DNA from: Chara braunii
Taxonomy: Eukaryota > Streptophyta > Charophyceae > Charales > Characeae
Length of the DNA: 64,000 nt
Reading direction: 5' to 3'
NCBI GenBank assembly: GCA_003427395.1
Contig: BFEA01000500.1
Location: 430,396-494,395, forward strand
In this document: positions 34,830-45,441 of the stretch, in pieces
Position numbering within the stretch: the first letter of the stretch is position 1
Layout: each line of letters opens with the position of its first letter
Made by a program: the position numbers and the translations under genes
Notes under the pieces: model-generated
Databases searched by the model: none
Seen by the model: only the letters and a program-made list of their open reading frames with translations
Told to the model about the DNA's origin: nothing

Positions 34830-35400
34830 TCCTTTAAACTAAGAAAATTTCGGCAGCGCTTCCCATAGGAAAAGTGTCTTTCCAAAATTTATATAAGTTC
34901 ATGTATGAAAGCATAAATAATCTCTAACTCTGGAAAGTCAAAATTTGTCTAACTCCCTGAATTGGTAGAAATTTTGGCAGCATTCCCTTTAGAAAGGGAG
35001 ACTTCCCAGATTTATACTAAGTCAGATACGAACTCAAAAGACAACCTGAGTTCAACCCAGACAAGATTCAACTAGCTCCTTAGTTTTGCAGAAATTTCGG
35101 CAGCACTCCCTTTAGAAAAATGTTATTCCAAAATTTATACAAGGCTAAGTTCAGAACTTTTGAAAGTGACTTTGACTTCTCAAAGTCCAATTTTGTCTAG
35201 CTCCCTGAATCAGCAAAAATTTGGGCAGCGCTCCCTTTAGAAAAGGAGATTTTCCATATTTTTACCAGGTCAGATATAGAAAGACAAGTCGAACTCGGAC
35301 AAGTCAAAAATTTGACTAACTCTTCGGATTTGTAAAAATTTCGGCAGCGATTCCCGTAGAGAAAGTAGCTTGTCAAGATTTATACAAAGCCAAGTACAAA
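34830..35400. repeat. Hairpin array A, copy 2
   Basis: The same five-unit layout as 26575-27130, with cores such as AAATTTCGGCAGCGCTTCCC. In the second unit CTGAATTGGTA pairs with TACTAAGTCAG across the core; the copy 1 unit differs in both arms. Confidence 0.75.
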
Positions 35401-35689
35401 AAAATTATCCCAGAAAAATGCGAGAATTGATCTAAGTAAACATAAAGTTAGCTCAGAAAATCAAGAATTGAAACTAACTCCTATGACTCTAGCACGTGGC
35501 GATCGACTAAAGCAACTACCTATCAAACTAAAACTTAGACCAAGTAGTAGCCCCTCTCAATCACATGCAAACCAAACCACGAATGTAAGTAATCTCACCA
35601 TCCCAAGTTCATTCCATATAGATAGTTTATGAATCTTTTAAGTCCTTGAACCCTTATTTCCCTCTTACATAAGACATAGAGCTAGACCA

Positions 35690-36312
35690 TTCGGCATGGA
35701 AACAATGCCCAGCTTGCCTTTAAGATATACACGAACAGGTTGCACAATTACTTCTCTCTTCTTTTGGGCATATGACTAGGCCATTCGCCATGGAAACAAT
35801 GCCTAGCCACCCTGAGCCGTTTAATATCCAAAATTTAGTATTTCTCTGACTTTGTTTTCAAAAAAAGGAAAGCAAATATGGGCAGGGCACTGAACCATTC
35901 GCTATGGAAACAATGTTCGGCTTGCCCAGACTATTCTCATTTATACTCTGAATTTTTTCCTTTCTCCTCTTGATGATATGGCTTAACGTTGGACCATTCA
36001 CCATGGAAACAATGCCCAGCTGCCAGTTCACATGCAAATATATATAAAGTATTTTTCCTTTATACTCAGTTTAACTTATGTGCGTGGTTTTCAGGCTAAA
36101 CCATTCACGTAGAAACAATGTTTAGCCTTATACCAGAAATTCTCGCTCAGAATAAAACAAGAACTTAAACTCCTTCAATCAGGCAAACCCCTAGAGTTAA
36201 CTAGAGCAACCAGGTCATTTACCATGGAAATAATGTCTGGTCCTTCAGAAAACAGTCAAATAAACATAGCCCTGAGCCATTCACAGTAAAAACAATGCTC
36301 AGGCTTTGGTTG
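35690..36312. repeat. Hairpin array B, copy 2
   Basis: About seven units. The core has drifted to CATTCGCCATGGAAACAATG, so the middle of the loop changed in most units together while the CATT/AATG ends stayed. Stems include CTAGGC/GCCTAG (35776-35806), AGGCTAAAC/GTTTAGCCT (36093-36128, 9 bp perfect) and ACCAGGT/GTCTGGT (36209-36241). Several base pairs differ from copy 1 on both arms. Confidence 0.85.
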
Positions 36313-36860
36313 CCCGGTCAAACACATGCAGTCTACCTTCCTCCCACCTTCCGCCAGTTCATCCTTAGTCTGCTTTCAATCAGAACAAAGATGAAACTTA
36401 AACTTCACCCTCACACATTCCTTCCTTCTGATCTGATTGGGTCCTGAAGAGAAAACAATAATCATAGGGACAAACTCATGCATACATCAATCAGACTGGA
36501 GGGAGATAGGCAAGCACGGGTAGTAGTGGATTATACAGAAGGAGATGGTATACCTGATAGTTCCCTGCCTCCAGAACCTCGTCTAGGTTCCGGCAGAGCT
36601 CCCGCAATCGGTGGGTGGACTCCCCACAGAGTCTTAACGCGGACCTACGGGTTGCAATCCCATCTGCCGCCTTCCTCTCGTAACCAAGGACTAGACTGAG
36701 AGTAAGAAGGGCAAAAGAAGAGGGTTTGAGACTCTCAGATACAGGAAGGGTGCACTCAGACTCGCAGGAGAGGGCCTTGAAACCTTGACTCGCCTGAGGG
36801 CCCCACAATGATGGCCAAACACGCAGTTGCCGGTCAAATCGAAGTCAAACTGCTAGAACT

Positions 36861-38151
36861 GCCCCTCCTAACGAACCTCGACCAACTTTTAAACGCAGCG
36901 GCAGTACTCAACGACGGTCAACGGCCATAGCAGCAACCACCGGCAGCAGCGGTCCGCGCACAGTCCATTGCCGCAGGCAGCAGCACACCGCGGTGGCCAA
37001 CAGCCACAGTAGCAGTCCAATCCCAGCTCGCGACAGCCAGAAGTAACAACAATAGCAACAGTGATACGCAACAAGTCTGGCAGCCCCGCGACTGCTTCTC
37101 ATGCTATAGTAACGGCACTGCACAGTGCTGGTTAGCAAAAGCTCAGCAGCGACTGTGCTGCGGTAGACAACAACACATAGAGGCAGGCAGCGTAATTACG
37201 CTCCAAGTACCCAAATTTTTGGCGCCCCCCCCCCCAATTGGACGGGCTCATGCTCAAAGCCCCCTCTTCGCAGCCATGGCCATGTCGGACGCGCGCCACC
37301 CCTCCGAGCTCACGCTGAGCACTGCCCAGGCTTACGAGTCTGGCCTCAACTCCCCTGATACGCCCGATACCGTGCCCCCCGACTCAGGTCACCGGTATGT
37401 TCTAACAAGGCAGGTATGGTCCCTCGCCTATGCCCCTGCACGCGCAAGCCTAACCACGTGCGCAATAGGACCGCGATCAGGCGAAGTGAGGCACTAGTCG
37501 GAGAAAGCATCGACTGTAATGGCGAGGATACGACATTCAACCTGAAGAAAAACCACACCTACGAGGACGATCACAAGGAAAGTTAGGCACAACTTCGTCT
37601 AGCATGGCCGCAGTACGAAATGCGGAGGCACGGCGACCTCTCCCTCCTGTGCTATCTTGGGAGTGAATCCTCCACCAGAGTACGGGTGGGTTCGCGACTT
37701 CCGGCCACGCACGCAGTGGAAGGGGGAGGAGCCACGCACCGGCCTGCAAGCAAGCTTCCTACCCCGCGACTAGCCACCCGCCACTCCTTCTAAGAGGCCA
37801 AGTAAAGTCGAATGAATCTTTCCCAAAAACGTGGCCGGGTGCATATGTCCTATTAGCTTTCTCTTCCCGGCCTCCCCCGATATCTATTTTTCATCTACTT
37901 CCCCTCCTAGCTTTCTAACCGCTCATCTAACACTGTCATTCGTGTCGCCTCGGCTCATAGCCCCCCCCTTTCGCATCTTCGTTCATCAGAAATGGCCGAG
38001 AGACTGCCATGTAAGGCGAAACTTCACTTCTGCGCCCTCCATGGCTCCGCGCGGACACACTCCCCCACACCGACTAACTTACTAATCCACCCCGAAATCT
38101 GACCGTGCCATCACTCTCGCATACCTCAACAACCTCGACTTACTATCCTCC
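36861..38151. other. No recognisable gene
   Basis: G/C-richer, with CAGCA-type short repeats (36897-37190), a C-run (37226-37234) and scattered short frames. A string near 37811 (CGAATGAATC) belongs to a motif seen elsewhere in the window. Confidence 0.4.
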
Positions 38152-38520
38152 CTTGTCCGATTCCGTAGAAAATCGGGGGAGCTTCCCCTTTTTTCCTTCC
38201 GCCATCTTCACCGTCCGCTATAGCTCCGCGGACCCCCTTTTTCAACTAACTCAACTTATACTAATCTAACCTCAAAACTAACTACATCTTTGAATTCGCC
38301 TACCTCACAAACATTAATCTACCAACTTTTTTCACTCGAGAAATCTCGATTTTTTCACTCCTTACCTTCTCTCCTCCCTGCCATAGCCTCCGCGCAGGCT
38401 TTTTCTTACTAACTTCTAATTTACTCAACTACCCCCAAAACTAACGGCGCCATTAGAATCGCCCTGCCCAAAAACCTCAACTCCAACCCTTCACTCACCT
38501 AGATCCATCAAGGATCGAGT
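38152..38520. repeat. Hairpin array C, copy 2
   Basis: CTTGTCCGATT pairs with AATCGGGGGAG (38152-38181; one mismatch, two G-T). GTCCGC pairs with GCGGAC just before a C/T run near 38212, and AGCCT pairs with AGGCT before TTTTTC near 38385. Near 38500, CACTC and GATC pair with GATCGAGTG across a bulge. Spacers are of the CTAACTC type. Confidence 0.65.
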
Positions 38521-39594
38521 GCAATCTCGGTCCTCCCCCGTACTGCCCCTATTTTTATCAGATGTCCCGAAGGACCTCACCCCGGGCACCATCCCTACGG
38601 TCCTTCTGGGGCTCGAGCGGCCTTAGGCGGCTCTCAACACCCCGTCACTACTCCGCAGGTTAAGTCATCTGGGATCGCACACAGGCCTGTGTTCCACCAA
38701 TTTGGCGGTGTCCCCACTATGCTAAGCTTTTTGGGTCCGCGGCTGGTCTCAAAACCTGTGCAGGTCCCAAAAAGAAAATAATAAAATAATAAAATTTTGA
38801 TCCACCCTCCAAGAAAGACGGAACAACTAGGGGGACCGGGGCGCGGGGCTTACCACCACTTTCCTTCGGCCCTGCAGCGTGGGTCCGCAATCGGACTCCC
38901 CCGACAAAACTAAGGGGGATAGTCCCGCGGGACCCTCAACCCCTCAGCCCTCCCGACGCTCCGCTGGTCCTTTGTCGACGCCCGCCGGCCTTGATCCTCG
39001 ATCCTCCGTATCGTCAACCCAATGTCGTAACCTATAGGGCTAAGCCCAAGCCTGAAACCAATACACGCCGAGTGTCATATAAGGCGGTGCGGCGCTGCGC
39101 TCAGGGCCAGGGAAATTGGCCTGAGCCTCATCCCCGCCTACAACCGTGCGAGCGGCCGCCCAACGTCTGCGCCGACTTACCAAAGTTGTACCACAACCGC
39201 CACTCGCGCCCCTCCGCGTGCCCGAGACCTACCACAGTCACACTGTCGCGGTCGTCGTCGTCGTCCTCGCACGCGCGCTCGCCCCGGCCAACGCATCAAT
39301 CAAAGGGAAATATCCCTAGTTCTTGCTTAATCAAAAATAAATAGGCATTAATAATATCATTAAACAGAACGACCGATGTCCGTGCCGGCTTTATGATCAA
39401 CAACAGAAAAGAATCACGCGCGCCTCAAACCTGCGCGCCCACGCACTCTCTATTATAGTCAACCATCCAGTCAACGTAAGTCACAGAGGCAGCCGCGCAT
39501 AGCGCGGTATACTTAAACTTTAAACCAAAACTATTTTTTGTCACTCGCAAAAACCAGGGCGGATACCCTTGTAAGGGTATTCGCGCCGACAACA
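38521..39594. other. No recognisable gene
   Basis: G/C-rich with short open frames only. A 108-aa-scale plus frame near 39000-39340 has strongly biased composition and no motif. Confidence 0.4.
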
Positions 39595-39688
39595 GACACG
39601 TAAGCACACACCACCGCACGTGCGCGCACACGAGTGCGCTACCATGCGCACCCATGTGCACATGTGCGGTGGTGTGTGCTTACGTGTC
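39595..39688. repeat. Large near-perfect palindrome
   Basis: Arms 39595-39639 and 39646-39688 are inverted repeats around a 6-nt loop (TACCAT). The outer 25 or so bases pair perfectly, starting GACACGTAAGCACACACC. A smaller perfect hairpin, ATACCCTTGTAAGGGTAT, lies next to it at 39562-39579. CA/TG-rich arms could form a cruciform. Confidence 0.9.
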
Positions 39689-39815
39689 CATGTGTGTGTG
39701 TGTGTGCGTGCATGCGCGCGTGTGTGTACATTTTTATACTTAGCTTATGTATTTTATTGTATCATTTTATTTCATTTTCAATTGCACATCAGTATATGCA
39801 TAAGGATCAACTAGA

Positions 39816-39909
<94 letters not shown>

Positions 39910-40015
39910 NNNNNNNNNNNNNNNNNNNNNNNNNNNNNNNNNNNNNNNNNNNNNNNNNNNNNNNNNNNNNNNNNNNNNNNNNNNNNNNNNNNNNNNNNNN
40001 NNNNNNNNNNNNNNN

Positions 40016-40073
<58 letters not shown>
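39816..40073. repeat. (CA)n-(GA)n with 106-N gap
   Basis: (CA)n near 39816-39846, (GA)n to 39909, a gap at 39910-40015, then (GA)n to 40073. The gap is probably an unresolved length of the same microsatellite. Confidence 0.95.
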
Positions 40074-40075
<2 letters not shown>

Positions 40076-40270
40076 GAGGAAAGGAAGACTGGCCGTGAGG
40101 AATTGACGAAATCCAATCAGCAACCACAATTAAAATAGCCATGGAAGTGGTGAAATGTAGCTCCGACACGACGGACCCCGGCATCAAAAAAGGCTGACGA
40201 ATGACATAAAAGTTAATAACAAAAAAACAAGAATTAAAAAAAGTTTAAAAACTACCAAAATTAAAAAGCG

Positions 40271-41300
40271 TCACATCCGCCAAGGGTTCGGTCTAGGAGC
40301 CCCGTGTACACGACTGTGATGCAACACATGTCCGATGAGGCTTTCCCTCAAGTCCTTGCCAAGCTCTGGAGGAGGAGGATGCCGTGCGGGTCTTGCGTGC
40401 CTCACACGTCGTCGACGACGACGGCGAACTGTGTTTGGACTGTCACTGTCACTCTCGTCAGAGAGTGCATCGGGGTCGACCTCGACCCTCGAATTCACCA
40501 TGATGTTGTGCAGGATGCAGATGGCAAAACACTCTTTGCGGAGTGTTTGCTAGTTGCAAATTTGCCTTCTAATAAAGTGTCGCCACACGGCCTTCAATCG
40601 ACCGAAAGTTCGCTCGATGCACGACCTTGCCGACGTGTGACAATCATTGCAAACCTGCTCCGCTGGTGTCCTGATTGTCCCGCCGACAGGAGTCATCAGC
40701 CATGGCAAGTTTGGGTATCTTGCGTCTGCCCGCAGGTACCTACTGATTGCAGGGCCATCACGCAGCACCTCCGCGCCCGTCCCGAAAACCCCGCTCTGAT
40801 GTTGCGCCTGACGATACTGTCGATACAAAGGAGACGTGTGAAGCACATGCCTGTCATGGACGGAGCCCGGGCAACCAACATACACACTGACAATTCGACA
40901 CTCGTGGTCGCACACGACCTGCGCGACTATGGAGAATTGACCATTCTTGTCGTAGTAGCACTCTCCACGCTCGTTCCTAGGTTTCTCGATGTACACGTGT
41001 GTGCATGCGAGAGAGGATGTCGTTGAACAAAGGCCTAGGCAGTCTGCAAAAGCTCTGGAAAACTTTCCCGTGCCTGCCTCCCACCTTCTGCAGGTCATTC
41101 CACACTCCTGCACTACGTGTCAACACCCAGATCCGCCGCCGGCTGTCCATCTCCTTCTCGAATGCAGTGGCTACCACACATGTCAACGACATGCTGTGCA
41201 ACACCTCGCCTGCGAGAAGGAAGATGGCGGAACAGACACGGGGACTTCGACCGGAAACGCAGCGGCTGCCTGAAGCATGGCCATGGCGGCCACGTTCCTC
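40271..41300 (-). pseudogene. HARBI1-type PIF/Harbinger transposase, broken
   Basis: The N-terminal part (frame ending 40977) reads RRRIWVLTRSAGVWNDLQ and LPRPLFNDILSRM. A different frame continues with CTHVYIEKPRNERGECYYDK, YVGCPGSVHDRHVL with the second catalytic Asp, YPNLPWLMTP, and SCIERTFGRLKAVWRHF with the catalytic Glu. A stop at 40552 is followed in frame by AICILHNIMVNSRVE and an acidic/Arg-rich tail to 40271. The region that should hold the first catalytic Asp, just before CTH, is missing: ILSRMH is joined almost directly to it. The family (DDE_Tnp_4) cuts and joins DNA at terminal inverted repeats. The ends of its own element were not found. Confidence 0.85.
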
Positions 41301-42669
41301 CGGTTCATCCACTGCAGCAGGATGAAAACCAATAGGAACGTGGAGCCATCCCAGTCGTTCACAATACCAGGCATGGCTGCCGACTCCGCACGAATCGGAG
41401 GTTCGCCGACTGCCACGTGTGAAGACAAGATGCACACCCGAGTTCACAAAGCAGGGCATCCGCTCACGAAGCCGTCGAGCTATGGATGTCACCAGACGAG
41501 AAGCACATGCCATGAAGCGAACACTCCGCCGACCGGTGGGGGAGGGGTCAGAGGGGGGCTGGGGATTGGTGGGGACTTCGCAGCCATATACACCGCGTCC
41601 GCAGTCCGTCCCAACGGTCACATCGCGTGTTTGTGGCACCCTTCCCGGTACCACAAACCCAGTGTCCCCAATGACGATTGCAACGACACAATTCCCGAAT
41701 CGTCCACCACCGGTCGCCCAACTGCTGCCCAAAGTCGCCCTGTGCCGAGCGTTGCTGGTTCCTACGTTCCATGGGTGGTCACTCGGATGAACCACCACTT
41801 TCCATTTTGGGACAGTTGGCAGGGACATTTCCTATTACGGAAAACTTTTTCAAGATTTTGCCGCAAAACTGCCTCCGCGGTGGGGTTCCCGCAGAAGGCT
41901 TTCCAAACTTTCCAGAACTATTCCGACGGCCGTTCTGCGGAAACGTCTTTTCCAAAGGAATTCCTGTGGGTTCCAGGCCTCAGTCTCATTTTGCACATTT
42001 GGAGAGTAGTTCAGCCAGGCCCATGTACCTTGTAAGAAGGGGGAAAAAAAACCATCTAATTTCTTACTTTATTTTGGCGTGTTGAAAAAAAGAAGAAGTT
42101 CAGTGTACTCCTCTGGTCCTCACCCCTGTGACTATGCACACTGGGCCCGAGGGCGAAGTGTCAGGGCCGCTGCTTCCTCCTTTTCTCTTCCTTTCTGGAC
42201 GAAGTCCGCCCCTGTGACCACACCAGGACCTAAAGTCCCAAACAGGCTACCCAAATGCCTCAAAATTTGGAGACTTTTTGGCATCTCAGCCCCCTGGCCA
42301 AGTTGTCAGATTCCAGAAAGACAGAAAGGGAAAAAAAAACGGAACACGGATTTGGCCGTGAATATGGCTGGATACATTCCTCTAAGTGCCAGTGTGATCA
42401 GGTTTACAGGTGGACCCCACTGCCTGACGGAGGTGGAAAGCTTCAGCCAAACCCAAATCGTAGACCCCGGCCATGGGAAACAGAAAAGCGGACCCTGCTA
42501 CAGCACGAGTTTTCGGCAGGTCCATCGTCCCTATTCAGAAACTTCACATTCACTTGTATCCCTATTCAGAAACTTCACATCGGCTTGTGTGGGTGCTCGT
42601 CCAATCCCTGGCTCTCCGTTCCACGTGCTATGCGCAAACCGACGAGGGTGTTTTCCCCCTACCCCCTCA
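41301..42669. other. Flank with block shared with 17.3 kb, no gene
   Basis: Includes 41984-42250, the paralogue of 17342-17600 (TCAGTCTCATTTTGCACATT onward). CCTATTCAGAAACTTCACAT occurs twice in tandem near 42530-42580. No coding region beyond the broken transposase is supported. Confidence 0.5.
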
Positions 42670-43098
42670 GGGCCTCGCCACACCACTCTTGAAACTGCGT
42701 TTTCAAGAGTTGGACGCGTCGCCACACAGCCACTTGAGAGTTGTAGCCCGAAAACTCTTTCGAGAGTTGTCAAAACCTCGTTTCAAGGGAGCTACTCTTG
42801 AAAAGAGAGTAGCTCTCGAAACTCCGAAACGCCCAGCCTGCAGCACCGCTCTTTTCAAGCATCCTCCCGAGGGCACTCGAAGGGCTCTTGATTTTTGAGA
42901 GGTGCCAGGCCGTTATCCTGAGGTCATTCGGAAAAAACAAAGTTGTACGACTGTCGTTTTCCATTCTTTGTCCAACACCATCGCCCTTTCGAGAGTGCTG
43001 TGTGGCCAGGGGCCCGAAACTCTCTAAAACCCAACTCTTGAGAACTTCTGACAGCTCTTGAAAAATTTCCCCGTTTCAAGAGTGGTGTGGCGAGGCCC
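42670..43098. mobile_element. PIF/Harbinger-like MITE 3
   Basis: A 429-bp element flanked by TCA (42667-42669 and 43099-43101), with ends GGGCCTCGCCACACCACTC and its inverse. It contains an inner hairpin GAGCTACTCT/AGAGTAGCTC near 42790-42815. Part of its interior reappears inverted at 46599-46720 in the next family member. Confidence 0.85.
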
Positions 43099-43343
43099 TC
43101 AGGATGGCCTCACTGCGACGAACGGGCAAAACCAAACTAAGTGGGAACTCTTGACACGTCATTTGGAAAACTCTTGACACGTCATTTGCCAGCATTTTCC
43201 GAATCTTTGCCGCAAAGCAGTTGGCTCTTACAAATGGTCTTCCAAAGCTTCGCCGCAAAGCAGTGGGGTCCTCCTCTTACAATCCTCTAAGGAAACACAG
43301 CTTGAGCAATCGACAAGTGAAAGGAAGCCGGCACGAGGCCCTT

Positions 43344-43535
43344 CATCTCCTCCGCTCTGCCATCTTCCCTTTCCTCTCGGCGCTTTGTTCGCTCCAGAAA
43401 TAAAACAAGCATTGCCCCATCTCTTCTTCTTCTACGCTTTCTCTCACGGGTGCAGCAACTCCAGCCGAACTTGAACTGAACCGAGCCGAGGCAAGCCGAG
43501 ACAAGCCGAGCTTGAGCTTGTCTGCAATCTCCTCA
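43344..43535 (+). promoter_or_regulatory. Conserved upstream block of the secreted-protein gene
   Basis: A stretch of about 190 bp matching 17820-18003, ending 440 bp before the ATG. It includes the A/T-rich CAGAAATAAAACAAG and pyrimidine-rich runs. Position and conservation suggest core promoter or 5' UTR sequence; the transcription start cannot be read from the sequence. Confidence 0.35.
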
Positions 43536-43975
43536 CGCGTCTTCATAATCCTGTCTCTCCTGCGGCCCGCACCTCCTCCTGCTCATTTGCGAATTGTACT
43601 CTTGACTCAGACGTTCCTCACTCGTCTTCATAAGCCTGCTACTGTGCATGCTCCGGATTGAGGTCTGTTGGGACGCACCTTCATTTCCGGCAGGCTGCCC
43701 AGATAGCGGACTCCTCATGACTATAACCTTCTTCTTCTACCATAGGCTTCCTCTTCCACCATAGCCTTCTTCTTACTCCGCCTCGTGGTCATCCTCGTCG
43801 CCGTCACTGTGCATTTTGCGGTCTTGTTCNGCTGCCACGNAGGCTGTNCTCGTGTCCCCCANTGTCCGCCGCCATCGCCATCCGTGCTCTTGGCGGAAGA
43901 ATCATATAGCGCGCAGTCAATTGTAGGTCCTGGAACGAAAGGCAGAAAGAAGAAGAGTGTGGTGTTGCTGTGAAG

Positions 43976-44956
43976 ATGAGAGGAGGAGGTGGATCGACGC
44001 CGTTGTCGCTGACACGTGGACTACAGCTGCTGCTTCTGTCATTGACACTGTTATGCCTGGCAGTGTCATGTAATGGGGCCCGGATGACGCAGGAGGATCT
44101 TCTGCGCGCGGCGATGGCGCGGAAGACGAAGACGGTCCTGCAACTGACTGGTGATGTTCGCCTGACACGTGACTTGGAACCGATGACGTGTCCTGATTTG
44201 GCGGTCATTGGCAGCTGCAAAACGCGATCTGGCCGTCGAAGAAGATGCACGATCGACGGCCAAAAGCGGTTCAGTGGATTCGCCGGTAGCGGTCAGACAC
44301 TTACTCTGGACAATCTGGAACTCGCGGGTTTTATCGGGACCATCGTCGGACATGTCTTCCACATGGCGACCATCTCCAACTGCCTTGTGTCCGGTAATGT
44401 CAATCTCGCTGGCACCGATGTCCCAGGCGTCATCAACGTCGTGGGCGCGGACGATGTCGTCATCAAGAACTCTCAGTTCATCCGTAACAAAGGGAAGATG
44501 ATTTCTATCATGTACACCCGTCTGACAGCCACCAATGTCCTCTTCCGATCGAACGAAGGAGGACCGTTGATTAGCCATCACAGGGCGGAAGTAACGTGCG
44601 TTGGATGCAGATTCGAGGGGAATAAGGCGGCGGAGGGGGCGGCAGTTCTCGTGGCTAATTACGGAATCGTCATCTTCTCTCGCTCGTCGTTTGTCGGCAA
44701 TTCCCTGACGAGGGTGGGCGAGAGAGGAGGCGCAGTCAATGTCGTCTCATCACTGGGTCCACTGGCTGCTAGATTCTGCAACTGCTTCTTCAATGGGAAC
44801 ACCATAGCTCTCCCAAGAGGAAAGAAGATGACGGAACACGTGTACCTCGAGCCCACCGCCTCTCAGTCTGTGTCTTTTTGCAAGAAGAGACCGGCGATGG
44901 GAATCAACGGTAATATTTCCCATGCCATAGATTCCTGTGACGGTTGTCCTGCCTAA
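43976..44956 (+). CDS. Secreted Pmp-like (FxxN) parallel beta-helix protein
   Basis: An intact, intronless 326-aa ORF. I chose the ATG at 43976; a GTG two codons upstream is not a eukaryotic start. Residues 1 to about 33 form a signal peptide with hydrophobic core LQLLLLSLTLLCLAV. The mature part has five FxxN motifs: FIRN 168-171, FRSN 190-193, FEGN 213-216, FVGN 239-242 and FNGN 272-275, spaced 22-33 residues apart. NEGG, EGAAV and GGAV strings (194, 220, 251) accompany them. FxxN with GGA(I/L/V) is the signature of chlamydial polymorphic membrane protein repeats and related right-handed beta-helices. Conserved cysteines (72, 81, 91, 208, 211, 268, 270, 302, 321, 324) suit an extracellular location. 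Function unknown; wall or adhesion roles are speculative. Confidence 0.8.
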   Translation: MRGGGGSTPLSLTRGLQLLLLSLTLLCLAVSCNGARMTQEDLLRAAMARKTKTVLQLTGDVRLTRDLEPMTCPDLAVIGSCKTRSGRRRRCTIDGQKRFSGFAGSGQTLTLDNLELAGFIGTIVGHVFHMATISNCLVSGNVNLAGTDVPGVINVVGADDVVIKNSQFIRNKGKMISIMYTRLTATNVLFRSNEGGPLISHHRAEVTCVGCRFEGNKAAEGAAVLVANYGIVIFSRSSFVGNSLTRVGERGGAVNVVSSLGPLAARFCNCFFNGNTIALPRGKKMTEHVYLEPTASQSVSFCKKRPAMGINGNISHAIDSCDGCPA

Positions 44957-45369
44957 GCGAGGATATATTCACACTGTTTAGCTATAATAATCTTTTTTTT
45001 GGTCTGATAAATTCACGCATGTGGCTGTGTGCGTATGGCCTTAGTCTGTTGGCAAAGTTCGATGAACTATGTCCCGGGCGTTCGTCTTCTTCGTTAATAA
45101 ATTCAGAAAGAAGAAAACTTGTTCGGGATCTTGTCAGTCATCGTCCGTGAGCGATGGAATCGTTTCTTTTTTTTTTTTTTTTTTTTTTTGGGAATAGTTG
45201 AGTATGCAATCAACCCAACTTCCTATCGATTCTATAAGAGATGGCGTGACGCATTTATCAACTTCCTATGCCTTTATAAGTCCGCCTTCAGACTTTCGAG
45301 GTCACGGCATTTCACGGAATGCTGTGGCGACTCTCTTCGTTTTTCTCTTTTCTCTCCTCCTCCGCTCTC

Positions 45370-45441
<72 letters not shown>

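Larger units (their letters stand above)
34170..36860. repeat. Large non-coding repeat unit, copy 2
   Basis: Diverged direct copy of 25900-28720, with the same order of landmarks and both hairpin arrays. Differences between copies fall in hairpin arms and cores alike, giving natural variants for testing which positions covary. Confidence 0.85.

Noticed and set aside
25900-36860. Classical LTR retrotransposon with two LTRs
   Set aside because: The copies have no TG..CA ends, primer-binding site or polypurine tract that I can see, and no gag or pol between them; kept as a direct repeat of unknown type.
39634-40187. Open frames of 100-154 aa over a microsatellite
   Set aside because: Same cause: (CA)n, (GA)n and a gap of Ns.
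44066-44581. Minus-strand 171-aa frame opposite the secreted-protein gene
   Set aside because: Antisense shadow of a well-supported CDS with signal peptide and repeat motifs; no motif of its own.
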